The position numbers and the translations under genes are program-made. Shown here piece after piece: positions 1 through 11,400 of a stretch of DNA of 64,000 nucleotides. The notes beneath the pieces were generated by a model, which made no database searches, was not told the DNA's origin, and worked only from the letters and a program-made list of their open reading frames with translations. Every line of letters begins with the position of its first letter. Position 1 is the stretch's first letter. The DNA comes from Larus michahellis (taxonomy: Eukaryota > Chordata > Aves > Charadriiformes > Laridae), in contig NC_133897.1 in assembly GCF_964199755.1 (NCBI RefSeq), positions 137,522,125 to 137,586,124 on the forward strand, read 5' to 3'.

Positions 1-3000
1 GACTATTAAAGGTTCCACATGCAGAGATCACAGAACTGGTTTAAGTGGCTATATTAGCACTAGGTAGGAAAAGTCCAGTGCAACAGTGCAGTATTTCAGT
101 CACGTGACCTTCCTTTCCCCTCCCTTTCTTCATTCATTAATGACTTCCCAGCTTAAGCAATAAATGAGGCAGGAGTCATGCAGGCATCACTCGTCTCTCC
201 TGCACAGCCCTAGTACATCCCTAGAGCAGGTCCATCCTGCACAACGCTTGAGCCAGAAATCCTGCATAAAAACAATATGTGATCACGCATGTATCATAAG
301 GGGACTGAAATAAGGTTGCCAAGCAACCACTTCCCCACATTATGCCACAAATCCCTGTCCTTCATCTCTTCAGCAAACAAATGCCAGGCCCTGTCTCACA
401 ACCCTACTCTTTCCCCAGTCTGCTTCTGTGACCCTAATTACCTGTGCTCCCAAAGGCTTCTTCATTGCAGTTTCTTTGTCCAGCCAGTACCAGCTTTCCC
501 TTGTCACTCCAGTTGTTATTCTGTCTTTGTGTTCTTCATGATTAGTCCATTTGGTCCGTTCCATTTCCTCTTTGCCTGACCAGCTCTCAGTTACAAAAGA
601 TGAGACAGATGCTGTTTAAAAAGTAAAGTGTGTTCAGTGAGGAGAGAAACTTCAGAGATTTTAGCTGTTAGCAAGTGTCTCCAAAAGCAGTATAAAGCAC
701 TTTTTTTCTAAAGCATTAATAAGTTGCCAAGTTTAAGTGGATTTTTACAGTGAAAAGACAGTCCACCTCTCCGCTACCAAAACAATTGCCTGGCAGATTT
801 CAATTATCTATTGCAGAATAGGGCATGTTACTGCATTTCCAAGAAAAGATCACCAGAATGAACAAAACATTGTCATATTGTATAAAGTTTATCCTCAAAA
901 CAAGCTAAGACATCTCTACTGACTTTTTTCAAACACAAACAACAATCAATGGGCATGCAACACTGAAAACGTCAGATGAAGATGAAGTCTGGCAAAGCTG
1001 TGAGCAAAACCATTTGTTGAATTAAATTTTCTTTAAATTTTTTAATGGGCTAAGAGCAAGACTAGAAATAAGAACGTTCTCCTACACTTCATTCTCAAAG
1101 TGGTTTTCTGCTATCGTTTTCCTCTAAGTGTGAATTTCACCCAAATGCAACTAATATCTTCAAAGACTATTTTATCTATTCTCAGCACATTTTTCCTTTA
1201 TCATCGTCTGTTTTCTTTACTGTGATAAATCACTGAGTAAGTAAAAATAAATTTTAGTTGCAAAAAGAATAGATGATGAGCCTGATATCAGGAACTGGAT
1301 CCTTGTTTGAGACCCAGTTATAGCATAGCACTTATTGTCCTAAAAGGCACATATCTATGAATATGCCTGACCACATAGAGAAAAATGGTCTAGAATATAC
1401 TTGGAGCATCAAACGGTCTGTTGGTCTTCTCCAAGGGGTGTGAGACAAAAGCCATGATGAAGCAGCTGATATCCAGCAAACAGTCACAATAAAAATAGTC
1501 AATCCAAAGAAGAGCAAAAACAGCAAAAAAAAAAGTTAAAATAATCGTGTACGTCACAGCAAACAGTAAGGGAGGCAAAGAAAAGTGAATTAGGTGTTTT
1601 GCAGCATACTTTTCTTGTCTATTTCTTGTTACACAAGGCATTTTGCTGTTCAGAAAACTGCAGTCAGCAAACCAAATCAGAAATGTGCCAGTATATACCT
1701 CATTTCAACAAGATATTTGGAAGACACTTTCTAACTACACCTCTTGGTCTTGAAATGACTTGTGATTTAGATCTGCTGAATATTGGCATTTTTGTTTTTC
1801 TACGAAAATTTCATTGTGAACCTCTGAGGTGCAGCGGATGGCATTTTCCGCCATCTGTCTAATCTAGCTCCTTCTGCATCATCTCCTTGTCTTCTCCCAT
1901 TTTAAAAGAGAACTGGATCTGGTATTCTTCCTTCCATTACTTCAAAGAGTGAAGAACCCTATGATTCTAGGATTTAAAGTGTACTTAGCATCCCACAACT
2001 AGAGATAAACATAGTAGGTCTTGGTAGGACACATGCTTAAAATAAGCAAAAGAAAATGCCTCTTTACACAGCAACTGCCACAGGACATCGTGGACGTTGT
2101 AGAAGAAAGAAAGATCCACAAAAGGTTACTGTGTAGGAAAACTGTATCAGGCTCAGGCATCTCCTGAGAGCAGTCAGTGGATGGAACGATCCCCGGGAGA
2201 GTACGGCACGTGCTTCTCCTACTCTTAGTCTTCCCCAGCATTCACCAACAGCCAGTGATAATAAGGAGAGGCTGGACTACTAGAGGGTTACTAAATGTGT
2301 AGAAACCACAGGAAGGTCTCAAACTGTATACACTGGGAGAATAACAGGAGTTCTATCATATATGCTTGGCCTCTGCTGCTCTTCCTAGGCCTGTGTTTAT
2401 GGCTGCTGTTCCTACTTGGTTTTCCATTTCAGAGAGAGGTGTCAGCTCTCCCCTAAAAATACCCCGAAGACTTCACCTGTGAACAGTGAACAATGAAGAA
2501 AGAAATTAGAGAAAACAAATGCAAGGGAATATGGAAGTGGAAACAAGAAGGCAAGGGAGAGTCAAAGAAAATAGGGATTCACGGGACACATCAAGCTTAT
2601 CATCTCTAACAACACTTCTGTAAGCGCTCCGAACGTATGCAAGGACCTGGGGAGGTGCCCAGTGGTGGCCTACCCGGAGATGGGTCAGGATTTGAAAACT
2701 GAAATTGATCCACAGACACCAGGATTCCCCTTTAAGTTGCCTCCTCTAAGAGCTGCTGATGACAGGTTCACCCAAGGCAAGAACGTCACTCAGAAGAAAA
2801 TCCTGTTATCTGGTGGGGCCTTAGAAAGGGAGGATATACAATTTACAGGCTACTGGGTATAGAATCATAGAATCATAGAATCTCCATGGTTGGAAAGGAC
2901 CTTTGAAATCATCGAGTCCAACCATACACACACAAAAAAAAGATGGCCCCTTCGCCTGATCCCAGACAACAGTCCTCATGATTTCATGAACATGCTGTCC

Positions 3001-5189
3001 TCATTGAGAATCACACAACTGGTTTCTGACTCAATTTCCCCCATCTATCCCCACCAGGCCTACGGTGTGTTATGTATTTGCAACACAGGACAAAGTCTAG
3101 ATGCAACGTAGTCACTCCCATCATGCCGGAGTGTGCACAGCTCTAGTTCACGTCTCATGGACAAGGGTGGTGAGGGAGATCTCATTATGCACAATCCCTG
3201 TGTTAGCATTAAGCCATTGCTTACAGATTTCTAGGAAAAAAATATCCACAAGTACAATAATACCATCATTCAGCTTCCCTGCTGTGATCATGAATGCTGC
3301 TGAAAGGAACACCATGTGCAGCCGTGCAAGTATAAAAGCCTGCATGAAACCAGGCAAGCACTAAAGCTGCACTATTCCAACGTGGATGTGGAATGAGCGG
3401 CAACTGCAATCACTAATGGTGACGTTGTTTGCAGCTGGCTTATCAAGACACTATCATGCTTTAACAAGATGATTTTTAGATAGCCTATACCTAGCAAAAA
3501 AGCACAATTTCAGAAGCAGAGAAATGCTGATAGAAACGTAACAGCACGTTCCTGCTTTGTAACTCAAATGTTAGGTAGGAAAATTAAAGGATAAGAAAAA
3601 CATAATTCAAGAAGAAAAAGGTGACCATGCTTCAGACATAAGGCACAGTTACATATATGTATCAGTGCTCTTTCTTTCTCCCTGTGCTTTCAGTACACAG
3701 CTAATCTTCTCATCTGCTTGGTATATTTATAGCGTCCTGTAGAAAATTTCAGAAAAAAGTTACAAAAAAAGCAAAAACATTACAAAAATTACAAAATCAC
3801 ACATGCATGTGTTTGTAGTCTTCTCTCTATAAATTTCACATTAAAATACGCAGCTTTTGTTTGCTTACTAAAACTCAAACTATGCGAACATTTTCTAACC
3901 TGTACTTAGCCTGCTGTGAAGAATAAGGATAGACAAAAGATTTTTTCGCCCATGTTATGAAAATATTCTGGCAAACATTCCTGCAAGAAAATCTTTATTG
4001 TTCCCATGCTTTCAAGGGCACAGAGGACTATGTCAAGGTTCCGTTTTATGAGAAGAGAATGAAAATAAAATATCAAGTAGTGCTCACCAAGGGAATACCA
4101 TCCATCTTGTTATGCATGTAGGGAGAATCTGGTGGAAAAAAATAGCATTAAAAACTTTATCGTGATACATATGCTTGAGAAGGAGTAATTAAAGTTGCAC
4201 AGACACTATTCTTCTCTGACTTTTGAGGACTTCATCATACAGTCTGAATAATATCTTTTACCATAGGTTTGGGTAACGGGTTGGAAGCAATAGGGATGAA
4301 GACAAGCTAATCATGAACTAATTACTAATTAGTTTTCTAAAATTGCATAGACACAAAGAGAAATTGCTCCGGGAGGCCTAAAGAAGATTTAGGAGTGACC
4401 AAAGAAAAAAATCAGCTTCTCTAAATAAGGTCCATTACTTTTCCTAATGACAAAAGCTAAGTGTAAACAAGTCTCCCAAAAGTCAATAAGAAAAATCTGA
4501 ATTTCTCAAGCTATTTAAGGCAGTTAAAAAGGATGCACAGTCTCCCAGCCAGTGCAGCAGAGACGCAAAGCACAGGCAAAGAGTAAGAGATTCATGACTT
4601 ACTCCCGTCTCTGCCATTTGTATTATTTCAGTGCCAATGTAGTTCATTTACCTAGCAACAATAGTCTCCAAAGTGCTGCATAAACATTTATCTTTCCAGT
4701 ATCACCTCCCCTTCTCTCTTGTCTGCAAGGCAGTAAAAAGTAAGATCCTTTCTAACAAATGAAGAAAATAACAAATGGGAAAAAAAGAACAAAACCTTTT
4801 CAATCATCTGGCCAAGACCACAGAAGAAATGTCCAACAAAAGTGGGATGAAAGTCCACTGCTATTTAGAAGCAGTTCAGGAGTTCTTTGCTCAGCAGCAC
4901 ATCCTTACAGCCTGTACATCCACAGACCTGGAGGTAGGCTGTCTGCAAATGCATTTTAATGTCAATCAAAAGAAGGCCCAGCCTGTGAAAAAATACAAGT
5001 CCTAGCCTTGCTAGGACATGCTGAAGCTTAATTCATGCTTCTCTAAAATTGATGTGAAACACAACATCAAAAGGTGGCAGTGGATCAGAAATGATATATG
5101 GAGTGTCTAATAACTGCTCCTGTATATGCCAAGGTTTTGACATGACAGTGATTGCCATGCAATTTCTTGCACCGCTTTCTCAGCAATCC
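1..5189. other. Upstream intergenic DNA
   Basis: This AT-rich stretch has no open frame with recognisable protein similarity and no splice-linked exon series. The only element identified is a short CR1 tail near 2860. The longest open frames are under 100 codons and look like chance. Human synteny from memory places IL7 upstream of STMN2 at a large distance, and nothing resembling it is seen here. Confidence 0.7.
2859..2932 (-). mobile_element. CR1 LINE 3' tail fragment, minus orientation
   Basis: The segment opens with repeated AGAATCAT units, the reverse complement of the CR1 terminal 8-mer. It continues into the standard CR1 3' sequence read backwards (GGTTGGAAAGGACC, then a GAGTCCAACC block). 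Only about 70 bp remain, typical of heavily 5'-truncated CR1 copies. A short CA/A-rich tract follows directly. The fragment does not code. Confidence 0.9.
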
Positions 5190-5982
5190 CCGCCCCAGGA
5201 GCTCGATACGTCCTTCCTGGGGGAGAACAGAACTGTCCCCCCCCCGCCCACGGCCTGACAACCCACGGCCGCACCGCGCCGGCTCCCTCGGAAGGGGCGG
5301 CGGAGGGTTCGGGTCCGGGCCCCGGCCCCGGGCACCAGGGGGGCGGGCAGAGGAGCCGCTCCCGCACCGCCGGGTGGCAGCGGCTGAGGCGGCAAAGGGA
5401 GCGGGGAAAAGCTGCGGTCGCTGCGGCGGTGGCTAACGGAGAGCCAAAAGTGAGCTCCCTCCTTGCAAGGGCTGTGGGAACCCACCGCCGGCGGGAACCC
5501 TCCCACTCTGCCTGCCGCCCGTTGCTGCTGGTTAAGCTCGAAGGCGAGGAAAAATGAAATTAAATTAAAAAAGACAGATGCCAGGGCGGGTTTGCTGCCT
5601 GCTGGGCGTGCCGGGTGCCGCGGTGGGGGATGGGGAGCCGAGCCGAGCCAAGATGCATTATGACAGCGCAGCACCGGTTGTCCCCGCCGCCCCCGGGCAG
5701 CTGAGCCCCGCAGAGCCAAGCCCAACCCAGTCGCTTCCTCGGTGGAAGGCGGCAGGGCGGTGGGGAGCGACCGGCCCGGGCGGGGCCGACACCGTGGCAC
5801 CTCACCCGCTCCGGTGAGGGACCACAGGGCCGGCGGGGGGGGCTCCCCATCCCTCCCTTCCTCCCTGCTGCTCCCAGCCCCTCTTCTTGCCCGCCCCCTC
5901 CTCGCCTGTCCGCCCCCCACCCCACCTGCCCGCCCTGGCCGAGACGCAGCGGGCGGGCGCTGCCCAGGGGAGAGCCTCCTCC

Positions 5983-6003
5983 TCCAGCACCATGGAGAGC
6001 GCA
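5983..6003 (+). promoter_or_regulatory. RE1/NRSE (REST binding) motif, copy 1
   Basis: The 21-base site matches the canonical RE1 at 17 of 21 positions by eye. The left half CAGCACC is intact and the right half GGAGAGCGC is present with correct half-site spacing. REST (NRSF) binds such sites and recruits HDAC and CoREST complexes to silence neuronal genes. SCG10/STMN2 is one of the genes on which the element was first defined in rat, where it also lies upstream. Binding in this species is inferred. Confidence 0.88.
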
Positions 6004-6022
6004 CGGCAGTCCTCCTCCCGCG

Positions 6023-6043
6023 TCCAGCACCACGGAGAGCTCC
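6023..6043 (+). promoter_or_regulatory. RE1/NRSE (REST binding) motif, copy 2
   Basis: This second 21-base site lies exactly 40 bp after the first in the same orientation. It matches the canonical RE1 at about 18 of 21 positions, including the unbroken core CAGCACCACGGAGAGC. The right-half GCGCC end is changed to CTCC. It is the closer match of the pair to the rat SCG10 silencer. Both copies sit in the CpG island. Confidence 0.88.
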
Positions 6044-6337
6044 CGGTCGCCCTCTGCCCTCCCCGCCGCCTGCCCCGCCGGGCCGGCCCCCATCACGGTA
6101 CGGAGGGACACCCCTGCCTACTGGGGGCCCAGGGGGTGTCTCTCGGTTAGGGCGAGGCTCCCCAGCCCTCTAAGGCGCCTCCTTCCCTCCGCCCCTATGC
6201 GCACATCAGTCAGTCGTTTCTCACCATTTTCCTTTCAGGAATAAGCTCCCCCCTCCACAGACATCCCAGTACAATTAGATCTCCGTCTCCTGCTCACCCT
6301 CCCCCCAACACACAACCACACAGCTGTATCACCCCAA

Positions 6338-6549
6338 CATAAATTCTTTACTCCGAGGGTGGTGAGGCACTGGAACAGGTTGCCCAGAGAAGTTGTGGTT
6401 GCCCCCACCCCTGGAAGTGTTCAAGGAGAGGCTGGATGAGGTTTTGAGCAGCCTGGCCTAGTGAGACATGTCCCTGCATGTGGCAGGGCAGTTGCAACTA
6501 GATGATCTTTAAGGTCCCTTCCAACTCTAACCATTCTATGGTTCTATGA
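6338..6549 (+). mobile_element. CR1 LINE 3' fragment, plus orientation
   Basis: The segment carries the CR1 ORF2 tail and 3' UTR. Visible blocks are AAATTCTTTACT, GGCACTGGAACAGG, TTGCCCAGAGAAGTTGTGG, a GATGATCTTTAAGG block and the end TTCCAACTCTAACC followed by ATTCTATGGTTCTATG. It is 5'-truncated to about 210 bp and sits between the RE1 pair and the proximal promoter. Divergence from the family consensus is modest, which suggests a bird-lineage insertion. Confidence 0.95.
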
Positions 6550-8119
6550 AAAGGCCTCAGGGCCCCTGGAGACGTATTCCTGCTCTTGGTGAGGGCAGGG
6601 CCTTACAGAAAGACAGAACACCCCCTGCATCCCAGCAAACCTGCCTCATCCCCCTCTCACCACTGAGCCAAAGCGTCCTCAGCAAGGAGCCATCACAGCA
6701 TCTGCTGTGCCACAGCTCACACACTGGTGAATCACATGCCTCTCTCTGTGCATGCTGTACAATTTGGGGATGTTTCCTTCCCCTAACTCACTTCCAGTCT
6801 TGACTGTTCTCATTTAAAGAAAAAGCCTAGTTCCTGCAATTCAGAAATCATCAATAGTGACTCAAAAGAGAAAGCTACCCTCAGACTCTGGGCCCTGCTT
6901 TACTCAAAGATGCTGCTTACTGACCTCAAGGAAGCTCAAAAAGCATAATCCTGCATTACCTGTTCTAGGGAAGCAGACACAAAGGAAGTTCATCGTGGTT
7001 AGTGCTGGCACACTGCACAGTCTGTGCAGCTGCAAATGGCACTACTGAAGGAAGGAGAACAGTGCCAATGCCCTGCCTGCTCTGGGAGAACACACCTCCA
7101 CCCTGCAGATTTCTGCCCACTCTCTCCTACTCTTCTCATCCACCCATATACACCATGAAAGAACTCCACAAGTGGTGCCCTCCAAATTCCAAGCTGAAAA
7201 TTTGCCATATGTTTTGTCTGTCTGCAAGCAGTGTGGGAGTCTGTTATCAATGCAAGCTTTTGACAAAAAGACTGGTTTTGCCCTGGCAGAGGCAAATGAT
7301 CTCCAGGTGGACAGTGTGAGGATAAGAAGGTAAAGATTGAGTGTCCTCCTCTTTGTATCACTATCTTGAATACTGTCTCCTCTAAGCCAGCAACTACTTC
7401 CCGCCCTAGGGGGTGTACAAATAGGTCCCATCACTGCCATGTTTCTAGCCAAAATTTCAATTAGCCACCCACAATTGTTCAGCGGCTGTCAGTCATGTCA
7501 CTGGCTTTCCTCTTGCTTGGGGTAGAGAATCCTTAAAATTAATGTAGAGAATCCTTAGAATGTGTCTATCCCCTTTCATGTAATAACCATATCAGGTCCC
7601 ATTCTGCACACTTTATCATGTGAATCAAGCTCACAGCTTTCCAGTGGCTCTTGTTACAGTACATCAGAGAAGTGGTTTTTGACTTATTTTCACATTTATC
7701 CTGGTTTTGGCTTTGCAGAACCCTTTGAGAGTGTGAACACGTGCAGCTGCCATTCCCCAAGTTTTAGCAGAGTTTGAGTTGTCCAGGATTAAGTCAGGGG
7801 ATATTAAAATAAATACTGAAATGCAGGAACATTCAGCATAAAACAACTGTATATGGAATCTGTATACATTTGTAGGAAATAGGATGCAGAGGTAAAAATA
7901 ATCTGAGCATCTGTTTTGCTGAAATGGTTTAGAAAACCTCTTGCATTGATCCTTTCTTTTTTGTCATGTCTTTGGAATAAGATGTGTTAAAATGAATTTG
8001 TGCATGTTTTACAGGTAGCAACAGCAGAGCCTTCAACACCAATAGGCTTTTTTCATGTAAGACATAAAGCATTTGACATGGAATGTACTATTAAAGCCAG
8101 ACCGAGGGGGGAGAGGCAT
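6550..8119. other. Upstream flanking DNA between CR1 and proximal promoter
   Basis: No gene or repeat is recognised. Open frames on both strands are short and overlap each other in a way expected by chance. Distal promoter elements may be present, but none stands out from the sequence. Confidence 0.55.
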
Positions 8120-8417
8120 TCAAGGACTGATTTCCATTTCAAACTGCATTCTGGCACTTTGTACTCCAGCACCATTGGTGGATCAATATTTAATGCCCAG
8201 AGATTCTGGCTCTGCAGGAGTCATGTCAGGGGACCTCTAGAGCCAATCTGCTTGGGTAGAGGAGTGATAATTATTCATGGGCTCCTGCCTCTTGCTCCTT
8301 CTCTTGCACAGCCCCACTCTGCTGACTCAGTGCCTTATTCAGTCTTCTCTCCCTCTCTCCACTGCTGTAGCTGGACCCCTTTGCCTTCACCACCTCTGAG
8401 AGCCTGCACATCCCACC
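8120..8417 (+). promoter_or_regulatory. STMN2: STMN2 proximal promoter and 5' UTR
   Basis: This block precedes the start codon. It holds an inverted CCAAT box (ATTGG, 8174-8178), a TATA-like ATATTTAA (8186-8193) and a perfect AP-1 type TGACTCA (8323-8329). The TATA-like position would place the transcription start near 8215-8230 and give a 5' UTR of roughly 190-200 bases. That start is inferred. From memory, the mammalian SCG10 promoter and leader resemble this region closely. The leader also contains an upstream ORF at 8277-8399. The main start codon has a near-perfect Kozak context (CACCATGG). Confidence 0.8.
8277..8399 (+). CDS. Upstream ORF (uORF) in the STMN2 leader, 40 codons
   Basis: An ATG at 8277 opens a 40-codon frame that stops with TGA at 8397-8399, 18 nt before the STMN2 start codon. 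It begins MGSC followed by six leucines, so the product would be hydrophobic and signal-peptide-like. The start context is weak at -3 (T) but has G at +4. The uORF does not overlap the main frame, so reinitiation is possible. Whether it is translated, and whether it lies inside the mature leader, depends on the true transcription start. Confidence 0.4.
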   Translation: MGSCLLLLLLHSPTLLTQCLIQSSLPLSTAVAGPLCLHHL

Positions 8418-8436
8418 ATGGCTAAAACAGCAATGG
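8418..8436 (+). CDS. STMN2: STMN2 coding exon 1
   Basis: This exon encodes MAKTAM and the first base of codon 7. The donor is G/GTAAG, close to consensus, giving a phase-1 intron. Only 19 coding bases are present, as in other vertebrate STMN2 genes. The rest of the exon is leader. A second in-frame ATG (codon 6) follows closely, but the first has the better Kozak context. Confidence 0.96.
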
Positions 8437-11400
8437 GTAAGAAAACGCATCTCTTTTTCTTCAGCCAGTACAATGGCCACTATTTCCTAGGACTGCTACC
8501 TACACTGGGTGCTCTTCTCAGTGCCCCTGAAGTTTAGAAAAAATCAAGACAACGCTAACCATATTTTTAATTTCTTTGATCAGAAAAAAAGGGAGGGGGT
8601 GTGTGATCCTGGGGCTCTTTTACAGTCCTAACCTGAGATCAGATTAAGGATTTACTGATGGGGGAGGTCAGCACATGAGCACAGCCTGATTTTGAAACGG
8701 CTTTCATTATTTTAAAGATGAATATATATATATTATGGCATTTAAAAAAAAAAAAAAAGATTAAAAAAAAAGAACCGGAAAGTTATCCCCGCTATAAATA
8801 TGCCTCCCACCGCCCCGATACCCCTCCTCGGCCGGGGCCAGCGCTCCCCTCTGCTTCCGAAACGAACCGCGTGGGGAGGAGAAGAGGGAAAAGGAACGGC
8901 ACCACCGAGCGGCACCGAGCCCGGCGGGGTCGGGGGGGCTGCGGGCGGCGGCCCTTGGTTGGGGGGGAGACACCGGGCCGGGCGGGGGGCCGTGGTGCCG
9001 GGGCGGGGGGGGTGCTGCAGCTGGGCGGGCACCTGCGGCGACGCGCACTGCGGGCCGGCCGCGCCCAGCCCGGCGCGGGGGCTGCGGGGGGGCGAGGAAG
9101 AAGGAGCCGCCTCTTGCCTGCTGCCCCGGCGCTGCCCGCACCTGCAGTCTGTCGGGGGGGTGATGGGGGGAGACCGGGAAGGGAGGCGGCGGAGGTGGGG
9201 GGGCTGAAGTAGGTCACTGCATCATGGATAGCTGGTATTTTCTAGCGTTCCCACCCTGGTTTTCTTTCCCAGGGGGTTGTTATCTTGCGTTTTTCAGCTG
9301 CAAGCAAAGCATCCTCCCACCCGCCCCGGCTCCCTTCCCCCGCCCGCCATCCCTGGCCAGGAGCCGCACCCTGCGCCGCCCCCCGCCCCACCGCTGGGCC
9401 CCGGGGAGCGGGCGGGGCGCTCCCCGCCGTATCCTGGCCCCGGGGATCCTGCGGGTCTCGGGGAGCACTTTGTCCTCGGGTCCCTTCTGGCCACAGACAC
9501 CCCCCCGCCTGTCCCGGCGGCGGGGGCGCAAGGCAGCAGCCCGGCTGCGGCCCCTTTGTTCGAGGGAGGCTGCTGGAGTGGGTGGAGGAGCGGAAAATCG
9601 CAGTGGAGGGTGTGGGAGCGAGAGATGGGAAACAACTGGCTGCTGGAAGCATCCAGACCCTATTACTCCTTGATTTTTCTTTTTTTGGGGTGGGGGGGGA
9701 TGAGGCAGGACCTGCGCTTGATGCATTCAAATTCAAGTTTTTCACAATCACTCATCATTAAAGTCATGCACACACAAATCCCACAAAATGAGGATGAAGC
9801 GCTCCAATGCGATTATTACCCTTCCCCAAGAAGCAAATCCCATTCAAATTCCCATTCTGTGCAGGCTCTGCTATCACTTTTAATCATGTAGCACAAAGTT
9901 ATATCGAATCCTCCTGGTGCTGGCTGTAACTGATGTATTATACATTTCTTTATCTGAATGCTGATGTTCTGCTCCCGAGGAATGGTGGGGATTGACAGCA
10001 ATTTAAACCTGGCTGTGGCACCACTGGGAACAAGGCATGAGACAGCTGTAGGTGCAAATAAAGGAGGGAGACAACGGCTGTGGGAGTCTGGCCAGCCCTG
10101 CAGTGCCGAGCACGCCGTCCCCTCCCCACTGCAGCAATCTGGTAATCAGTATTGATAATTTGTAGTCGGTCGGAGACTTATCACTGCAGAAGGCCCTGTT
10201 AGGAATTCTGTTACTAGGGAAGAAAGGACTCTTCAGCCGTTGATTAATGATCTCGCAGCACACAAACATAAAGGTTCCTGCAGCAAGAGAGATGCCTGGA
10301 ATCATTAGCTTTGCCCAGAGATGGATTGACTATGCCACGCCAGTTTGCCTATTAATACCTGGTTAACAAGCTACATATACAGGCAATAAAAAGCAATGTA
10401 ACTGCCCAGGTTTCTAAAAATACTAATTAGAACAGCATTCAATTACAAAAAAAATGAAAGAAATTTTATTAAAAGCATTTTCCCTCTTTAAACTCAGAAA
10501 GGTTAAAGATTCTCTTCACCACTGCTTTGAATCTTATTCTTCCTTGCTGTAGTTTTTTGTAGAGAAAATAAGGATCTAGACAGTATATTAGTCATACGTC
10601 CTCAGTCATACACATTTCCAGTTACTGCTAAATAAGCTACATTTGTTTTGTACTCTAGCTTTACCCAATAGACCACTGAGAGAATTACAGAGTGCCTGAT
10701 TTTTTTTTCCCCCGTTGAGCACTGTGTTTTGCAAAGTGGCAATAAAGGCTAGATCCTGCTGCCACTGGAGCCAACAGAACATTTCTAATCAGCTTAAGCT
10801 GGCCCGTTATTATGTTTCTGGCCCTGGTCCAGCAAGGCACTTAAGTAGGTGTCTGAGTTTGAGCATGTCAATAGTCCTGCTGGCTTTGGGCAGAACTCTT
10901 CACATAACTCAGGTTAGGCAGATGCTAAATACCTTGATAAGCCTGTGTTTATATTCTGCCATAGAAAGCAAAATTAAGCCTCATTTTCTCTTAGGCTCTG
11001 TTAAATAAAAGGTTTTCAAGGAAAGCTCCTTTGGCTTATGTAGGAATTTCAACAGCTGCAAGAACTTCTGGAGCTCAGTACAACCTGAACGCCCATTAAG
11101 TTCTTCCTTCTGTTTAGTTTACATAGTATATGAATGATGCATACCAGGCACACATGCACAAATCTAGTTAGTTAGTTAGTTAACTTATATTTAAGGGTGT
11201 CTTATTTTAAAATTTCATCTAACATGACTGTATGACTGTACAGAAATTCTGGGGACTTTTATATTGCGTCCTCCCCTTGACGCCATCTTCCAAATGAAGT
11301 CTGGATTGTATGGACGGATTCATTCATACGTTATGCTCCCTACCATATGGGATGTGTGTAACATAAATGGGCAGCTCCTGCAGGTGGGGTCACTACAGAC

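Larger units (their letters stand above)
5190..6130. promoter_or_regulatory. Upstream CpG island carrying the REST silencer elements
   Basis: The base composition changes sharply here from AT-rich flanks to dense GC with many CpG dinucleotides, and it returns to normal near 6140. Long spurious open frames appear on both strands because stop codons are rare, so these are not taken as genes. The island lies 2.3-3.2 kb upstream of the STMN2 start codon and contains two RE1/NRSE motifs. It probably acts as a silencer or distal promoter element. An upstream non-coding first exon starting here cannot be excluded from sequence alone. Confidence 0.8.

Noticed and set aside
5180..6004. 274-codon minus-strand open frame and several overlapping frames in the CpG island
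   Set aside because: The frames exist on both strands in several registers, are rich in Pro, Gly, Arg and Ala, and follow from the lack of stop codons in GC-rich DNA. No domain is recognisable.
8000..8425. 141-codon frame running through the promoter into exon 1
   Set aside because: It is out of frame with the STMN2 protein and spans promoter sequence. The downstream ATG at 8418 gives the known product.
8718..9891. Several 100-200 codon frames on both strands in the intron 1 CpG island
   Set aside because: Same compositional cause. The stretch is intronic and the frames overlap each other.
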